Shown in pieces: positions 50,329 through 58,715 of a stretch of 64,000 nt of DNA. Below the pieces are notes generated by a model, which was given only the letters and a program-made list of their open reading frames with translations, made no database searches and was not told the DNA's origin. The position numbers and the translations under genes are program-made. Every line of letters starts with the position of its first letter. Position 1 is the stretch's first letter. Origin of the DNA: Bradyrhizobium sp. 200 (GTDB lineage Bacteria; Pseudomonadota; Alphaproteobacteria; Rhizobiales; Xanthobacteraceae); contig NZ_CP064689.1 of NCBI RefSeq assembly GCF_023100945.1, positions 1,594,001-1,658,000 of the forward strand, read 5' to 3'.

Positions 50329-51918
50329 ATGACAAAACCCAAAGTTCTCATTTCCGACGCGCTCTCTCCCGCTGCCGTGCAGATATTCAAGGATCGCGGC
50401 GTCGAGGTCGACTTCCAGCCCAACCTCGGCAAGGACAAGGACAAGCTCGCCGAGATCATCGGCGAGTATGACGGCCTTGCGATCCGTTCCGCGACCAAGG
50501 CGACCGCCAAGATCATTGACAAGGCCAAGAAGCTGAAGGTGATCGGCCGCGCCGGTATTGGCGTCGACAATGTCGAAATACCGGCGGCCACCGCCAAGGG
50601 CATCATCGTGATGAACACGCCGTTCGGCAATTCGATCACGACTGCCGAACATACCATTACCTTGATGCTGGCGCTGGCGCGTGAAATTCCGCAGGCCGAC
50701 GCCTCCACCCAGGCCGGCAAGTGGGAGAAGAACCGCTTCATGGGCGTCGAAATCACCGGCAAGACGCTGGGCGTGGTCGGCTGCGGCAATATCGGCTCGA
50801 TCGTCGCCGACCGCGCGCTCGGCCTGAAGATGAAGGTGGTGGCGTTCGATCCGTTCCTGTCGCCGGAGCGCGCCAAGGATATCGGGGTCGAGAAGGTCGA
50901 ACTCGACGAACTGCTCAAGCGCGCCGATTTCATCACACTGCACACGCCGCTGACGGAAAAGACCAGGAACATCATCGACGCGGCGGCGCTCGCCAAGACG
51001 AAGAAGGGCGTGCGCCTCATCAACTGCGCGCGCGGTGGCCTGGTCGACGAGCAGGCGCTGCTCGACGCGCTGAATTCCAAGCACGTCGCCGGCGCCGCCT
51101 TCGACGTGTTCGTCGAGGAGCCCGCCACCAAGAACGTGCTGTTCGGCCATCCCAACGTGATCTGCACGCCGCATCTCGGCGCCTCCACCACGGAAGCGCA
51201 GGAGAACGTTGCGCTGCAGGTCGCCGAGCAGATGTCGGATTATCTGCTCACCGGCGCGATCTCGAACGCGGTGAACTTCCCCTCGATCACGGCGGAAGAA
51301 GCGCCGAAGCTGAAGCCGTTCATCGAACTCGCCGAGAAGCTCGGCTCGTTCGCGGGCCAGCTCACCGAGAGCGGGATCTTGAAAGTCCAGATCACCTATG
51401 AGGGCCACGTCGCCGAGATGAAGATCAAGGCGATCACCTCGGCGGTGCTGTCGGGCCTGCTGCGGCCGATGCTCGGCGACGTCAACGTGGTCTCTGCGCC
51501 GGTTGTTGCGAAAGAGCGCGGCATGGTGGTCGACGAAATCGTGCGCGCGGCGCAGAGCGACTATGAAAGCCTGATCACGGTCACCGTCACGACTGAACGG
51601 CAGGAACGCTCGGTCTCCGGCACCGTCTATCACGACGGCAAGCCGCGGCTGGTCGACATCAAGGGCATCCGGGTCGACGCCGAGTTCGGCAAGTCGATGA
51701 TCTATGTCACCAATGAGGACAAGCCTGGCTTCATCGGCAGCTTCGCCGGCCTGCTCGGCGATGCCAAGATCAACATCGCCACCTTCCATCTCGGCCGCAC
51801 CAAGCAGGGCGGCGACGCCATCGCGCTGGTCGAGATCGACGGCGCCGTGCCCGCCGACGTGCTGGCCAAGGTGCAGAAGCTGCCTCAGGTGAAGCAGGCC
51901 AAGGCGCTGGTGTTCTAA
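50329..51918 (+). CDS. serA: D-3-phosphoglycerate dehydrogenase
   Basis: This is a 529-residue enzyme for the first committed step of serine synthesis (3-phosphoglycerate to 3-phosphohydroxypyruvate with NAD). VLISDALSPAAVQIFKDRGV is the N-terminal domain; 'GRAGIGVDNVEIPAATAKG' is the substrate region. The NAD-binding motif LGVVGCGNIGSIVADRAL, catalytic Arg in 'INCARGGLVDEQAL', Glu in 'FVEEPATKN' and His in 'CTPHLGASTTEAQ' are all present. An intervening domain and a C-terminal ACT domain ('DKPGFIGSFAGLLGDAKINI', feedback by serine) follow, so it is the long form. Operon with serC. Confidence 0.97.
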   Translation: MTKPKVLISDALSPAAVQIFKDRGVEVDFQPNLGKDKDKLAEIIGEYDGLAIRSATKATAKIIDKAKKLKVIGRAGIGVDNVEIPAATAKGIIVMNTPFGNSITTAEHTITLMLALAREIPQADASTQAGKWEKNRFMGVEITGKTLGVVGCGNIGSIVADRALGLKMKVVAFDPFLSPERAKDIGVEKVELDELLKRADFITLHTPLTEKTRNIIDAAALAKTKKGVRLINCARGGLVDEQALLDALNSKHVAGAAFDVFVEEPATKNVLFGHPNVICTPHLGASTTEAQENVALQVAEQMSDYLLTGAISNAVNFPSITAEEAPKLKPFIELAEKLGSFAGQLTESGILKVQITYEGHVAEMKIKAITSAVLSGLLRPMLGDVNVVSAPVVAKERGMVVDEIVRAAQSDYESLITVTVTTERQERSVSGTVYHDGKPRLVDIKGIRVDAEFGKSMIYVTNEDKPGFIGSFAGLLGDAKINIATFHLGRTKQGGDAIALVEIDGAVPADVLAKVQKLPQVKQAKALVF

Positions 51919-52085
51919 GACATCCACTCCCTCCGGGCGGATAGCACTTTTACCTTCGCCGCGGTTTTGCCGCGGCGAAGCCACAAATCCCAATCGAACC
52001 GGTTCTTTCCTCGCTGCGTCTCACCACCAGGGGTGATGGGCGTTTTGGCGCGTCGCCGTCCGGCGAATGGTTCAGGAGAGAATCC

Positions 52086-53771
52086 ATGCGATTGAATGCG
52101 AACAGCTTTTTTACAACGAGTCTTGTAGCTCTGACGGCGCTGGCTGCAGGCCAAGCGCGGGCGGCCGATGTTGCCGCCAGTTCGGCGGTCGATACCGTGA
52201 CCGTGTATCCCGACGGCGCCAGCGTCACGCGCGTCGTTACGCTTGACCTGCCGGCCGGCGAGAATTCCGCCGTCCTGAAGGATTTTCCACTGACGCTGGA
52301 TCCGTCATCGCTCAGGGTCGAGGGCGAGGCGGGCGCGAAACTCACGATCGGCGCGATCGACGCAAAACCGCCGCGCGCGGCGCCGCCCGTGAACCTGCCC
52401 GAACTCGACAAGCGCATCGAGGCTCTGAAGGACGAACGCGCCAATCTGCAGGGCGCGATTAATGCCGCGACCGCGCGGCGCAAATTCGCTGAGCGATTTG
52501 CGGAAGCATCCCCGGCGGGGATCGGCGACAAGGGCGAGGCGCGGCCGATCACCGAATGGCGCGCGGCCTTTGCCGCGGTCGGCGAGGAAATCGCCAGCGC
52601 CGATGCTGCGATCCGCGATGCCCAGCGCAAGCAGCGCGAACTCGACCGCGAGATCGCGCGGCTCGAACAGGACCGGGCGCAGAAGCCGCCGAGCAAGCTG
52701 GAAGTTAAGATCGAACTCGCGGCCGCCGCCGCGACGAAAGCGACGCTGCGCGTGACCTATGCGGTGCGCAACGCGCGCTGGACGCCGCTCTACGACGCCC
52801 GTCTCGACACCGGCGCCAAGGACCGCAAGCCGGCGCTCGAACTGGTGCGCCGCGCCGAAATCACCCAAAACACCGGCGAGGACTGGTCCAACGTCGCGCT
52901 CAGCGTTTCGACCGTGCGCACCGCGCGCGGCGGCAGCGCGCCCGACCTGAAGTCGCTCGTCGTTCAATACCCGCAATTACCGCGTCCGATGGCCGCGGGG
53001 TCCGCATCGGATACTGCGATGAACTTGGCTGCGCCAGCTCCGGAGAGGTCGAGGCAGTTCCGCGCCAGCGGGGGGAAAGCCGAGGAGCCGGTGATGGAGA
53101 AGGCGGCCGAGCAACAGGCCGTGGCTGATGTCAGCGGCTTCCAGGTGGTGTTCAAGATTCCGGGGCGCGTCAGCCTCGGTGCCAGCGAAGGCGCCAAGAG
53201 CCTGCGCGTTTCCAGTGCCACCATCGCCCCCGATCTCGCCGTGCGCGCCGCTCCGGTGCTGGATCCGACCGCGTTCCTGGAAGCCAGCTTCAAGCAGACC
53301 GAGGACGCGCCATTGCTGCCCGGCCGGGTTTCGATCTATCGCGATGGTGTGTTCGTCGGCCGCGGGCTGATGGCCGCCGCCAGCAAGGACGAGACCGTGC
53401 GGCTCGGGTTTGGCGCCGACGACAAGATCAAGATCGAGCGCACCGTCCTCAAGCGCAACGAGGGATCGGCCGGGCTGATCGTGACGACGTCGAAGACCGA
53501 CGAGCGCGCGTTCAAGACCACGGTGCGCAACGGCCATGATTTCCCGATCCGGATCGCGATCGAGGATCAGTTGCCGGTCAGCGAGAACGAGGACATCCAG
53601 GTCGAAATGCTGTCATCCACGACCCCGCCGACCCCGACCAAAATCCGCGACAAGCGCGGCGTGCTGGAATGGGCTTTTGAGGCCAAGGCGGGCGAGGTCA
53701 AGGATATCAACTTCGCCTGGCGGATACGCTGGCCCAAGGACAAGGGCGTCGTGATGGTGCCGGCGGGGTAG
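52086..53771 (+). CDS. DUF4139/DUF4140 exported protein (mucoidy-inhibitor A-like)
   Basis: This is a 561-residue protein. The signal peptide is MRLNANSFFTTSLVALTALA (cleaved near residue 26). A DUF4140-like N-terminal domain ('DTVTVYPDGASVTRVVTLDL', 'KDFPLTLDPSSLRVEG'), a coiled-coil region rich in Glu/Arg (residues about 100-190, 'AAIRDAQRKQRELDREIARL'), and a DUF4139 domain ('VRNARWTPLYDARLDTGAKD', 'AEITQNTGEDWSNVALSVST', ending 'FAWRIRWPKDKGVVMVPAG') follow. This layout is that of MuiA-like proteins, of unproven role in envelope or exopolysaccharide control. ATG 52086 has AGGAGAG upstream. Not obviously in an operon. Confidence 0.85.
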   Translation: MRLNANSFFTTSLVALTALAAGQARAADVAASSAVDTVTVYPDGASVTRVVTLDLPAGENSAVLKDFPLTLDPSSLRVEGEAGAKLTIGAIDAKPPRAAPPVNLPELDKRIEALKDERANLQGAINAATARRKFAERFAEASPAGIGDKGEARPITEWRAAFAAVGEEIASADAAIRDAQRKQRELDREIARLEQDRAQKPPSKLEVKIELAAAAATKATLRVTYAVRNARWTPLYDARLDTGAKDRKPALELVRRAEITQNTGEDWSNVALSVSTVRTARGGSAPDLKSLVVQYPQLPRPMAAGSASDTAMNLAAPAPERSRQFRASGGKAEEPVMEKAAEQQAVADVSGFQVVFKIPGRVSLGASEGAKSLRVSSATIAPDLAVRAAPVLDPTAFLEASFKQTEDAPLLPGRVSIYRDGVFVGRGLMAAASKDETVRLGFGADDKIKIERTVLKRNEGSAGLIVTTSKTDERAFKTTVRNGHDFPIRIAIEDQLPVSENEDIQVEMLSSTTPPTPTKIRDKRGVLEWAFEAKAGEVKDINFAWRIRWPKDKGVVMVPAG

Positions 53772-53814
53772 GGCGGCGTCCGACGATCTTCGGACAAGAG
53801 CGGAATGAGGCAGG

Positions 53815-53902
53815 CCGTCATTGCGAGCGCAGCGAAGCAATCCATCTCCCCGCGCGGGGATAGATGGATTGCTTCGTCGCTTTGCTCCTCGCAATGACGG
53901 GG
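53815..53902. repeat. intergenic inverted repeat, family E
   Basis: GCCGTCATTGCGAGCGCAGC, GAAGCAATCCATC, then GATGGATTGCTTCGTCGCTT and TGCTCCTCGCAATGACGG. The arms TCATTGCGAG...GAAGCAATCCATC and GATGGATTGCTTC...CTCGCAATGA pair closely. It lies between the convergent DUF4139 and phytase-like genes and could serve as a bidirectional terminator. Confidence 0.7.
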
Positions 53903-53910
53903 AGGCTTCG

Positions 53911-55263
53911 TCACTTCGCCTTCAAGAACTCGCCGACTTCCAGCAGCACGAACTCATTGTCGTCGGCCTTGTTGGGATCGCGGCTCGACGAGAATGGCAG
54001 GTTGTTGTCGTTGCCGACGATGATATGCGTGTCATCGACGCGGTCGACGTTCTCGATGGTGAAGAACGGGAAGGTCAAGACGCCGTCGTTGAGCGGCTTG
54101 CGGGCCTTCTTGTCGGGATCCTTGATTTTCATCAGGTCGATATAGGCGATCTTGCGCACCGGCTTGCCGACATTGGCGTCTGACAGTTCGACCTTGTAGA
54201 CGCGCTTGAACTTGGCGAGGTCCGCAAAGCAGTTCTCGCCGCGCTGGCCTTGCGGGCAGGCCTTGTCGGCGGTGCCTTCGCCATTGTCACGCTCGATGAT
54301 CAGGCCATTTGAGGCGTCGATCATGTTGAAGTCGCCGATGGCGTTGCCGTTCTGCTCGAACACATATTGCCAGTAGCGGCCGGTAAACTTCTCCGCGGCG
54401 ACGTCGAATTCGAGAATCCGCGAAGCTTCCTTGCCGTCGACCTTTTCAACGTCCTTCTTCTCGGCATCCCACAGCGGGCCCTCGAGCAGGCCGTAGAGGA
54501 ACTTGCCGTCCCTCGAGCCAGCAAAGCCTTCATAACCCTTGGAGCGGCGCAGATTGACCGTGGTGTAGCTCGCGCCCGGCGCGCCCGGCGACTGCACCGA
54601 CCAATGGTCGGGCGAACGCACCGGCTTGCCGTCGGCGGTGGTTTCGAACACGGCCAGGATCTTGCCGGTCTTGTCGGCCTTCAGCACATAGGGCCCGAAC
54701 TCGTCACCGATCCAGAAGGTGTCGCCGATGATCTGAAAGCCCTCGGTGTCGAAATCGGCGCCGGTGAGATAGCGTTTTGCAGTATCCTCATGCGTGATGC
54801 GGAACGGCACCTTCTTGTCGGGATCGTGCAGGAAGAGGGTTTCCTGCCGCTCGATCTTGCCGTTCGTCCAATCGATTTTGTGGCGGTTCAAATAGAGCAT
54901 CGAATCCGCCGAGTTGTAGCGCGAGCCCATGCCGTTGTCGGTGAGCACCCAGAACGAGCCGTCCGGCATCACCTTGATGCCGGAATGGCCCTGCAGCGGC
55001 TGGCCCTTGAACGGCAGCGATACGCCGGTCGGCCGCTCATAGGACTTCCCCATCACGCTGCCGACGGCGTCGACGCGTTTGCCAGTGGTGTATTTGCCCG
55101 CGGTCTTAAGATCGGCAGGCGCGTCGGCGGGCGCGTCGACGAAGGTCTGCGCCGGCAGCACGGCGTGCCCCTTCAGCGTAGCGGGAAACTCGCCTTCGCC
55201 TTGGGCGAACGCGGCACCAGCCAGAAAGACGGACGTGACGGAGCAGAGCAATGACACGCGCAT
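53911..55263 (-). CDS. exported phytase-like esterase domain protein
   Basis: This is a 450-residue protein with a signal peptide (MRVSLLCSVTSVFLAGAAFA, residues 1-20). The 'esterase-like activity of phytase' domain is recognised from GHSGIKVMPDGSFWVLTDNG, 'GADFDTEGFQIIGDTFWIGD', 'EFGPYVLKADKTGKILAVFE' and 'KGYEGFAGSRDGKFLYGLLE', a beta-propeller-like fold. The family includes PhyA-like phosphoesterases, often under phosphate control. ATG 55263 has AGGAGATCC upstream. A Pho box lies 47 bp upstream at 55311-55328, so a role in phosphate acquisition is plausible (inference). Confidence 0.82.
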   Translation of the reverse strand: MRVSLLCSVTSVFLAGAAFAQGEGEFPATLKGHAVLPAQTFVDAPADAPADLKTAGKYTTGKRVDAVGSVMGKSYERPTGVSLPFKGQPLQGHSGIKVMPDGSFWVLTDNGMGSRYNSADSMLYLNRHKIDWTNGKIERQETLFLHDPDKKVPFRITHEDTAKRYLTGADFDTEGFQIIGDTFWIGDEFGPYVLKADKTGKILAVFETTADGKPVRSPDHWSVQSPGAPGASYTTVNLRRSKGYEGFAGSRDGKFLYGLLEGPLWDAEKKDVEKVDGKEASRILEFDVAAEKFTGRYWQYVFEQNGNAIGDFNMIDASNGLIIERDNGEGTADKACPQGQRGENCFADLAKFKRVYKVELSDANVGKPVRKIAYIDLMKIKDPDKKARKPLNDGVLTFPFFTIENVDRVDDTHIIVGNDNNLPFSSSRDPNKADDNEFVLLEVGEFLKAK

Positions 55264-55310
55264 GGCGGATCTCCTGTGGATGACGATGCGGTGTGTCTTG
55301 CGGAGCTGCT

Positions 55311-55328
55311 GTTACAGTTGACTGACAG
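55311..55328 (-). promoter_or_regulatory. Pho box upstream of the phytase-like gene
   Basis: On the minus strand CTGTCAG-TCAA-CTGTAAC, two 7-mers spaced 4 bp, matches the PhoB consensus CTGTCAT-N4-CTGTCAT at 11 of 14 positions. It ends 47 bp before the start codon. Beside it, in the other orientation, CTGTGAA-GAAC-CTGTAAC (55331-55348) is a weaker second copy. Confidence 0.6.
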
Positions 55329-55371
55329 TTCTGTGAAGAACCTGTAACGGCGTTGGATAAACCTTGCGGCG

Positions 55372-56178
55372 TTATGCCGTTGGCGGACCTGCGGGCCGCA
55401 TCGTCTGCGGCAGCAGGAACGGCACGCCCTGATCGGTATAGTCGATCGTGACGTCGACCTCGAAGATCCTTCGGATGGTCTCGGCCGTGATCGCATCAGC
55501 GCGGCCGCCATCGACGGCGAGCTTGCCGCGGTGCAGCAGCACGATCCGGTCGGCGAAGCGCATCGCCAGATTGAGGTCGTGCAGCACGGCGATCACGGCG
55601 GTGCCGTTCTGCGCGCGCCGCCGCGCCGTTTCCACCAGATCGATCTGGTGGCGCATGTCGAGGCTCGAGGTCGGCTCGTCCAGCAGCAGCAGCCCCGGGC
55701 CGTGCTGTTCTTCGCCGCAGGCGAGCTGTACCAGCACGCGGGCAAAATGCGCGCGCTGCTGCTCGCCGCCGGAAAGCGTCGGCAATTGCCGGTGAGCGAA
55801 ATGCGCGAGATCGACTTCGGCGAGCGCGGCATCGACCAGCCGCTGCGCGGCGGCGCGGCCGGCATCGCCCGCGCCCATATGGACGATTTCCTCGACCGTG
55901 AACGGAAAGGTGACGTTGACATGCTGCGACAGCATCGCGCGGTGATGGGCAAGAAGGCGCGGCGTATAGAGATGGATGTCGCGCTGCTTCAGCCTGATTT
56001 GCCCGCGCGTCGGGCGGAGATCGCCGGACAGCATCCGCAGCAGCGTCGATTTACCGGCGCCGTTGGGGCCGACGATCGCGATCATCTCGCCGGCGTTGAT
56101 GCGCAGATCGATGCCGTCGACCAGCGTGGCGCCTCCGATCGCCATCGAGACGGCCTGTGCTTCGAGAATGGCGGTCAT
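55372..56178 (-). CDS. hmuV: hemin ABC importer, ATP-binding subunit
   Basis: This is a 268-residue ABC ATPase. Walker A GPNGAGKST (residues 37-45), Q-loop 'AMLSQHVNVTFPFTVEEIV', signature LSGGEQQR (135-142), Walker B LLLLDEPTSSLD (163-174) and H-loop 'VLHDL' (His 200) are intact. It belongs to the FecE/HmuV/BtuD branch and energises hemin import through HmuU. ATG 56178 overlaps the hmuU stop as ATGA. The open frame runs on to 57432 only as a shadow of hmuU. Last gene of the hmuP-hmuT-hmuU-hmuV operon. Confidence 0.93.
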   Translation of the reverse strand: MTAILEAQAVSMAIGGATLVDGIDLRINAGEMIAIVGPNGAGKSTLLRMLSGDLRPTRGQIRLKQRDIHLYTPRLLAHHRAMLSQHVNVTFPFTVEEIVHMGAGDAGRAAAQRLVDAALAEVDLAHFAHRQLPTLSGGEQQRAHFARVLVQLACGEEQHGPGLLLLDEPTSSLDMRHQIDLVETARRRAQNGTAVIAVLHDLNLAMRFADRIVLLHRGKLAVDGGRADAITAETIRRIFEVDVTIDYTDQGVPFLLPQTMRPAGPPTA

Positions 56179-57269
56179 AGCGATACCAGCCCGCGCTGGC
56201 GCAGCAGCATCCCTAGGAAGAACGGCGCGCCGATCGCCGCGGTCAGGATGCCGATCGGCATCTCGGCGGGCGCCACGATGGTGCGGGCCAGCGTATCGGC
56301 GCCCACCAGCAGCACTGCCCCCAACAGCATGGAGGCCGGCAGCAGCAGCCGGTGCGCCGGCCCGATCACCAGCCGGAGCAGATGCGGCACCACGATGCCG
56401 ACAAAGCCGACGACGCCGCAGACCGAAACCGCTACTCCCGTCATCGCCGACACCAGCACGATCGAAATCCGCTTCAGCCGCTCGACATCGACGCCGCTGT
56501 GAAACGCCTCGGCCTCGCCGAGCACCAGGACATCGAGCCCGCGCGCGATCGAGACGCAGGCGATCGCCGCACACGCGAGCACCGGCGCCAGCGTGGCGAG
56601 CTTGGGCCAGGTCGCGCCGCTCAGCGAGCCCAGCAGCCAGAACGTGATGTCGCGCAACTGGCGGTCGTCGGCGATGAACACCAGAAGGCCGATGCCGGCA
56701 TTGGCGATGGCGGCAATCGCAATGCCCGCCAGCAGGAAAATCGCGATCGAGGTCCGCCCCGAACGGCTTGCGATTGAATAGAGGATGACCGTCGTCACCA
56801 GCGAGCCCACAAAGGCTGCGATCGGCAGCAACTGATGCTGCATGAAGCGGAGGCTTTGGCCGATCTGGCTGTCGGTGAACACGATCGCCGCCGCCGCCGC
56901 CAGCGCGCCGCCGGAGGAAACGCCGACCAGCGCGGGGTCGGCGAGGGGGTTTCGAAACAGCCCCTGCATGATGGCCCCGGATGCCGCGAGCAGGGCGCCA
57001 ACCATCGCAGCCGCGGCGATCCGCGGAATCCGGATCGACCAGAGCACGAGCTGGTCGCGCGCGAGGTTTGGACCCGCCGCATCGCCCCACAGACCCAGTG
57101 CGGCCGGCAGCCGCGCCAGCGGAATGCCGGCGGCGCCCATCGTGAGCGCGATCAGCGCCGCGCCGGCAAGTGCTGCCAACAGACAGATGAGGGTCAGCGA
57201 AGCAGGAGGGCGCAGCGCGTATCCGCTGCGGCGCTTCGCACGGTTCGTATTGTCGGAGAGCGCAGTCAC
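56175..57269 (-). CDS. hmuU: hemin ABC importer, permease subunit
   Basis: This is a 364-residue FecCD-family permease with about ten hydrophobic segments. 'RIPRIAAAAMVGALLAASGA', 'QGLFRNPLADPALVGVSSGG' and 'GVVGFVGIVVPHLLRLVIGP' are the family hallmarks. The last contains the 'GxIGFVGLIVPH' cytoplasmic loop that contacts the ATPase. The N-terminal 30 residues are polar. It forms the inner-membrane channel for heme delivered by HmuT. It overlaps both neighbours by four bases (ATGA), so translation of T-U-V is coupled. Confidence 0.93.
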   Translation of the reverse strand: MTALSDNTNRAKRRSGYALRPPASLTLICLLAALAGAALIALTMGAAGIPLARLPAALGLWGDAAGPNLARDQLVLWSIRIPRIAAAAMVGALLAASGAIMQGLFRNPLADPALVGVSSGGALAAAAAIVFTDSQIGQSLRFMQHQLLPIAAFVGSLVTTVILYSIASRSGRTSIAIFLLAGIAIAAIANAGIGLLVFIADDRQLRDITFWLLGSLSGATWPKLATLAPVLACAAIACVSIARGLDVLVLGEAEAFHSGVDVERLKRISIVLVSAMTGVAVSVCGVVGFVGIVVPHLLRLVIGPAHRLLLPASMLLGAVLLVGADTLARTIVAPAEMPIGILTAAIGAPFFLGMLLRQRGLVSL

Positions 57270-58219
57270 AGCCGGCAGTTTGCGGAGAGCGCCGCCGGCT
57301 TGAATTTCTCGGCCTGCGGCGCCAGCGCCGGATAGAGCTTGACCGAGAGGTCACGGGCGGCTGCCGCCGTGCGCGGCCCGAAGCCAAGCAGATAGAGGCC
57401 TTCCATGGAGATGAAGGTCTTGTTGGCCGCAACGGGGGTCAGCGCGAAAGCCGGATGGACGTACACGGCTTCGGCGTCCACCGAGTCCTTGCCGCGCTGG
57501 ATCGACAGCACCACGTCGGGCTTTGCAGCCACGATCGCCTCGTCATTGATGGTCTTGTAGCCTTCATAGCCGTCGATCGCGTTGACGGCGCCGGCCATCG
57601 CGATGATTTCGTTGGCGGCGGTCTTCTGGCCCGCGGCCATCGCCCGGCCGTTGAGCAGCGACATCACGAACATCACGCGAACCGGCCTGGTCACCTTGGC
57701 GCGCAGCTCGCGCAGTTGCGCCAGATCGCCGGAGACTGCCGCGGTCAGGCATTCGGCCTGCTTGTCTGCGCCCATGGCGTGGCCGACAAGCTTGATCTTG
57801 TCGATCAGGCCTGCTTCCGAAAAGGTTTCGGGCACCAGCACCAGCGGCACCTTGGCCGCCTCGAGCACGTCCATGGTTTCCTTCGGCCCGGACCCCTGCA
57901 CCGCGAGCACCAGCGAGGGATTGAGGCCGAGCACGCCTTCGGCCGAAAGCTGGCGCATATAGCCGACATTCGGCTTGTCGCGCAGCGCCGCGGGCGGATA
58001 GAAGCTGGTGGAGTCCACGCCGGCAAGGCGGTCCTCGTAACCGAGCGCGTAGAGAATTTCGGTGATCGCGCCGCCGATCGAGACGATCCGCGCGGGATCC
58101 AGGATCGTGACGTCGCGGTTCCGGGCATCGTGCACCGTAATGCCGGCAGCGAGCGCGACGCCGCCGAGCAGGAAACAGCCCACGGTGGCCGACAATGCGA
58201 GCGTGCGACAAAATGTCAT
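57266..58219 (-). CDS. hmuT: periplasmic hemin-binding protein
   Basis: This is a 317-residue protein. The signal peptide is MTFCRTLALSATVGCFLLGG (cleavage near AAG, residue about 25). The TroA/FecB-type two-lobed binding protein has 'IVSIGGAITEILYALGYEDR', 'VDSTSFYPPAALRDKPNVGY' and 'LSAEGVLGLNPSLVLAVQGS', the HmuT-like pattern with a conserved Tyr after Asn-Val-Gly that ligates heme iron. 'GKDSVDAEAVYVHPAFALTP' and 'GLYLLGFGPRTAAAARDLSV' complete the C-lobe. It delivers heme to HmuUV. 34 bp downstream of hmuP. Confidence 0.92.
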   Translation of the reverse strand: MTFCRTLALSATVGCFLLGGVALAAGITVHDARNRDVTILDPARIVSIGGAITEILYALGYEDRLAGVDSTSFYPPAALRDKPNVGYMRQLSAEGVLGLNPSLVLAVQGSGPKETMDVLEAAKVPLVLVPETFSEAGLIDKIKLVGHAMGADKQAECLTAAVSGDLAQLRELRAKVTRPVRVMFVMSLLNGRAMAAGQKTAANEIIAMAGAVNAIDGYEGYKTINDEAIVAAKPDVVLSIQRGKDSVDAEAVYVHPAFALTPVAANKTFISMEGLYLLGFGPRTAAAARDLSVKLYPALAPQAEKFKPAALSANCRL

Positions 58220-58253
58220 TACCGGTTCACCTGTTAGGTTTTCTTGGTCAGGT

Positions 58254-58460
58254 TCACTTGGTCAGAATCAACTTGTTCTGCGATGTCAGCCGCAGGCGAT
58301 AGTTGTCCTCGCCATGCGCGATGATGATTTCGCGCTCCGTCGCAAACAGCTCGCGGCTGTCGATTCTGCCGCCGTTCATGGTGAGAAGGCGCGTCGCAGA
58401 CGACGGCTTTTCGGGATGTTTTCCGGCGCCTCCGACATTGTCTCCTGAAGGTGCCGCCAT
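58254..58460 (-). CDS. hmuP: HmuP/HemP-family hemin uptake regulatory protein
   Basis: This is a 68-residue protein. The C-terminal half, GGRIDSRELFATEREIIIAHGEDNYRLRL followed by 'TSQNKLILTK', is the HemP domain. The first 25 residues are variable. In Bradyrhizobium japonicum the HmuP protein is a co-activator needed with Irr for expression of hmuR, so a regulatory rather than transport role is likely (family knowledge). ATG 58460 directly precedes MAAPSGDNVGG. Longer frames to 58520 are unsupported. It is the first gene of hmuPTUV and divergent from hmuR. Confidence 0.9.
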   Translation of the reverse strand: MAAPSGDNVGGAGKHPEKPSSATRLLTMNGGRIDSRELFATEREIIIAHGEDNYRLRLTSQNKLILTK

Positions 58461-58530
58461 AATTACTGTTGTGTCCCAATGTTCCCGACTAGTTGCTTGT
58501 ATAATTTGATCGACGGGCAATCCAACTGCT

Positions 58531-58555
58531 GCACTTTACAATCGATATAAAGTGC
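58531..58555. promoter_or_regulatory. inverted repeat in the hmuP-hmuR divergent promoter
   Basis: GCACTTTA and TAAAGTGC form perfect 8-bp arms with a 9-bp spacer, at 58531-58538 and 58548-58555. It lies 71 bp from hmuP and 160 bp from hmuR. A binding site for an iron or heme regulator (Irr, RirA or HmuP complex) is likely but not identified. Confidence 0.55.
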
Positions 58556-58715
58556 TCCCTGGCATGATTGACCGGTTCCACGACGCGGCGTAACCAAGAT
58601 AAACGCGATACGAGCGGGGGTGCCCGGTCGCGAAATTGGTAGCCAGCAAGCAGCCGCGCATCACCGCGGCGCCCGCCAGCCAGACCCAAGAGACAGAACA
58701 ACAGGTTGGGGCAGT

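Noticed and set aside
50197..51993. 598-residue minus-strand frame opposite serA
   Set aside because: Low-complexity His/Arg/Asp-rich translation typical of antisense frames; serA is fully supported on the plus strand.
55372..57432. 686-residue extension of the hmuV frame
   Set aside because: The N-terminal 418 residues are an off-frame reading of hmuU; the ATGA overlap gives the real start.
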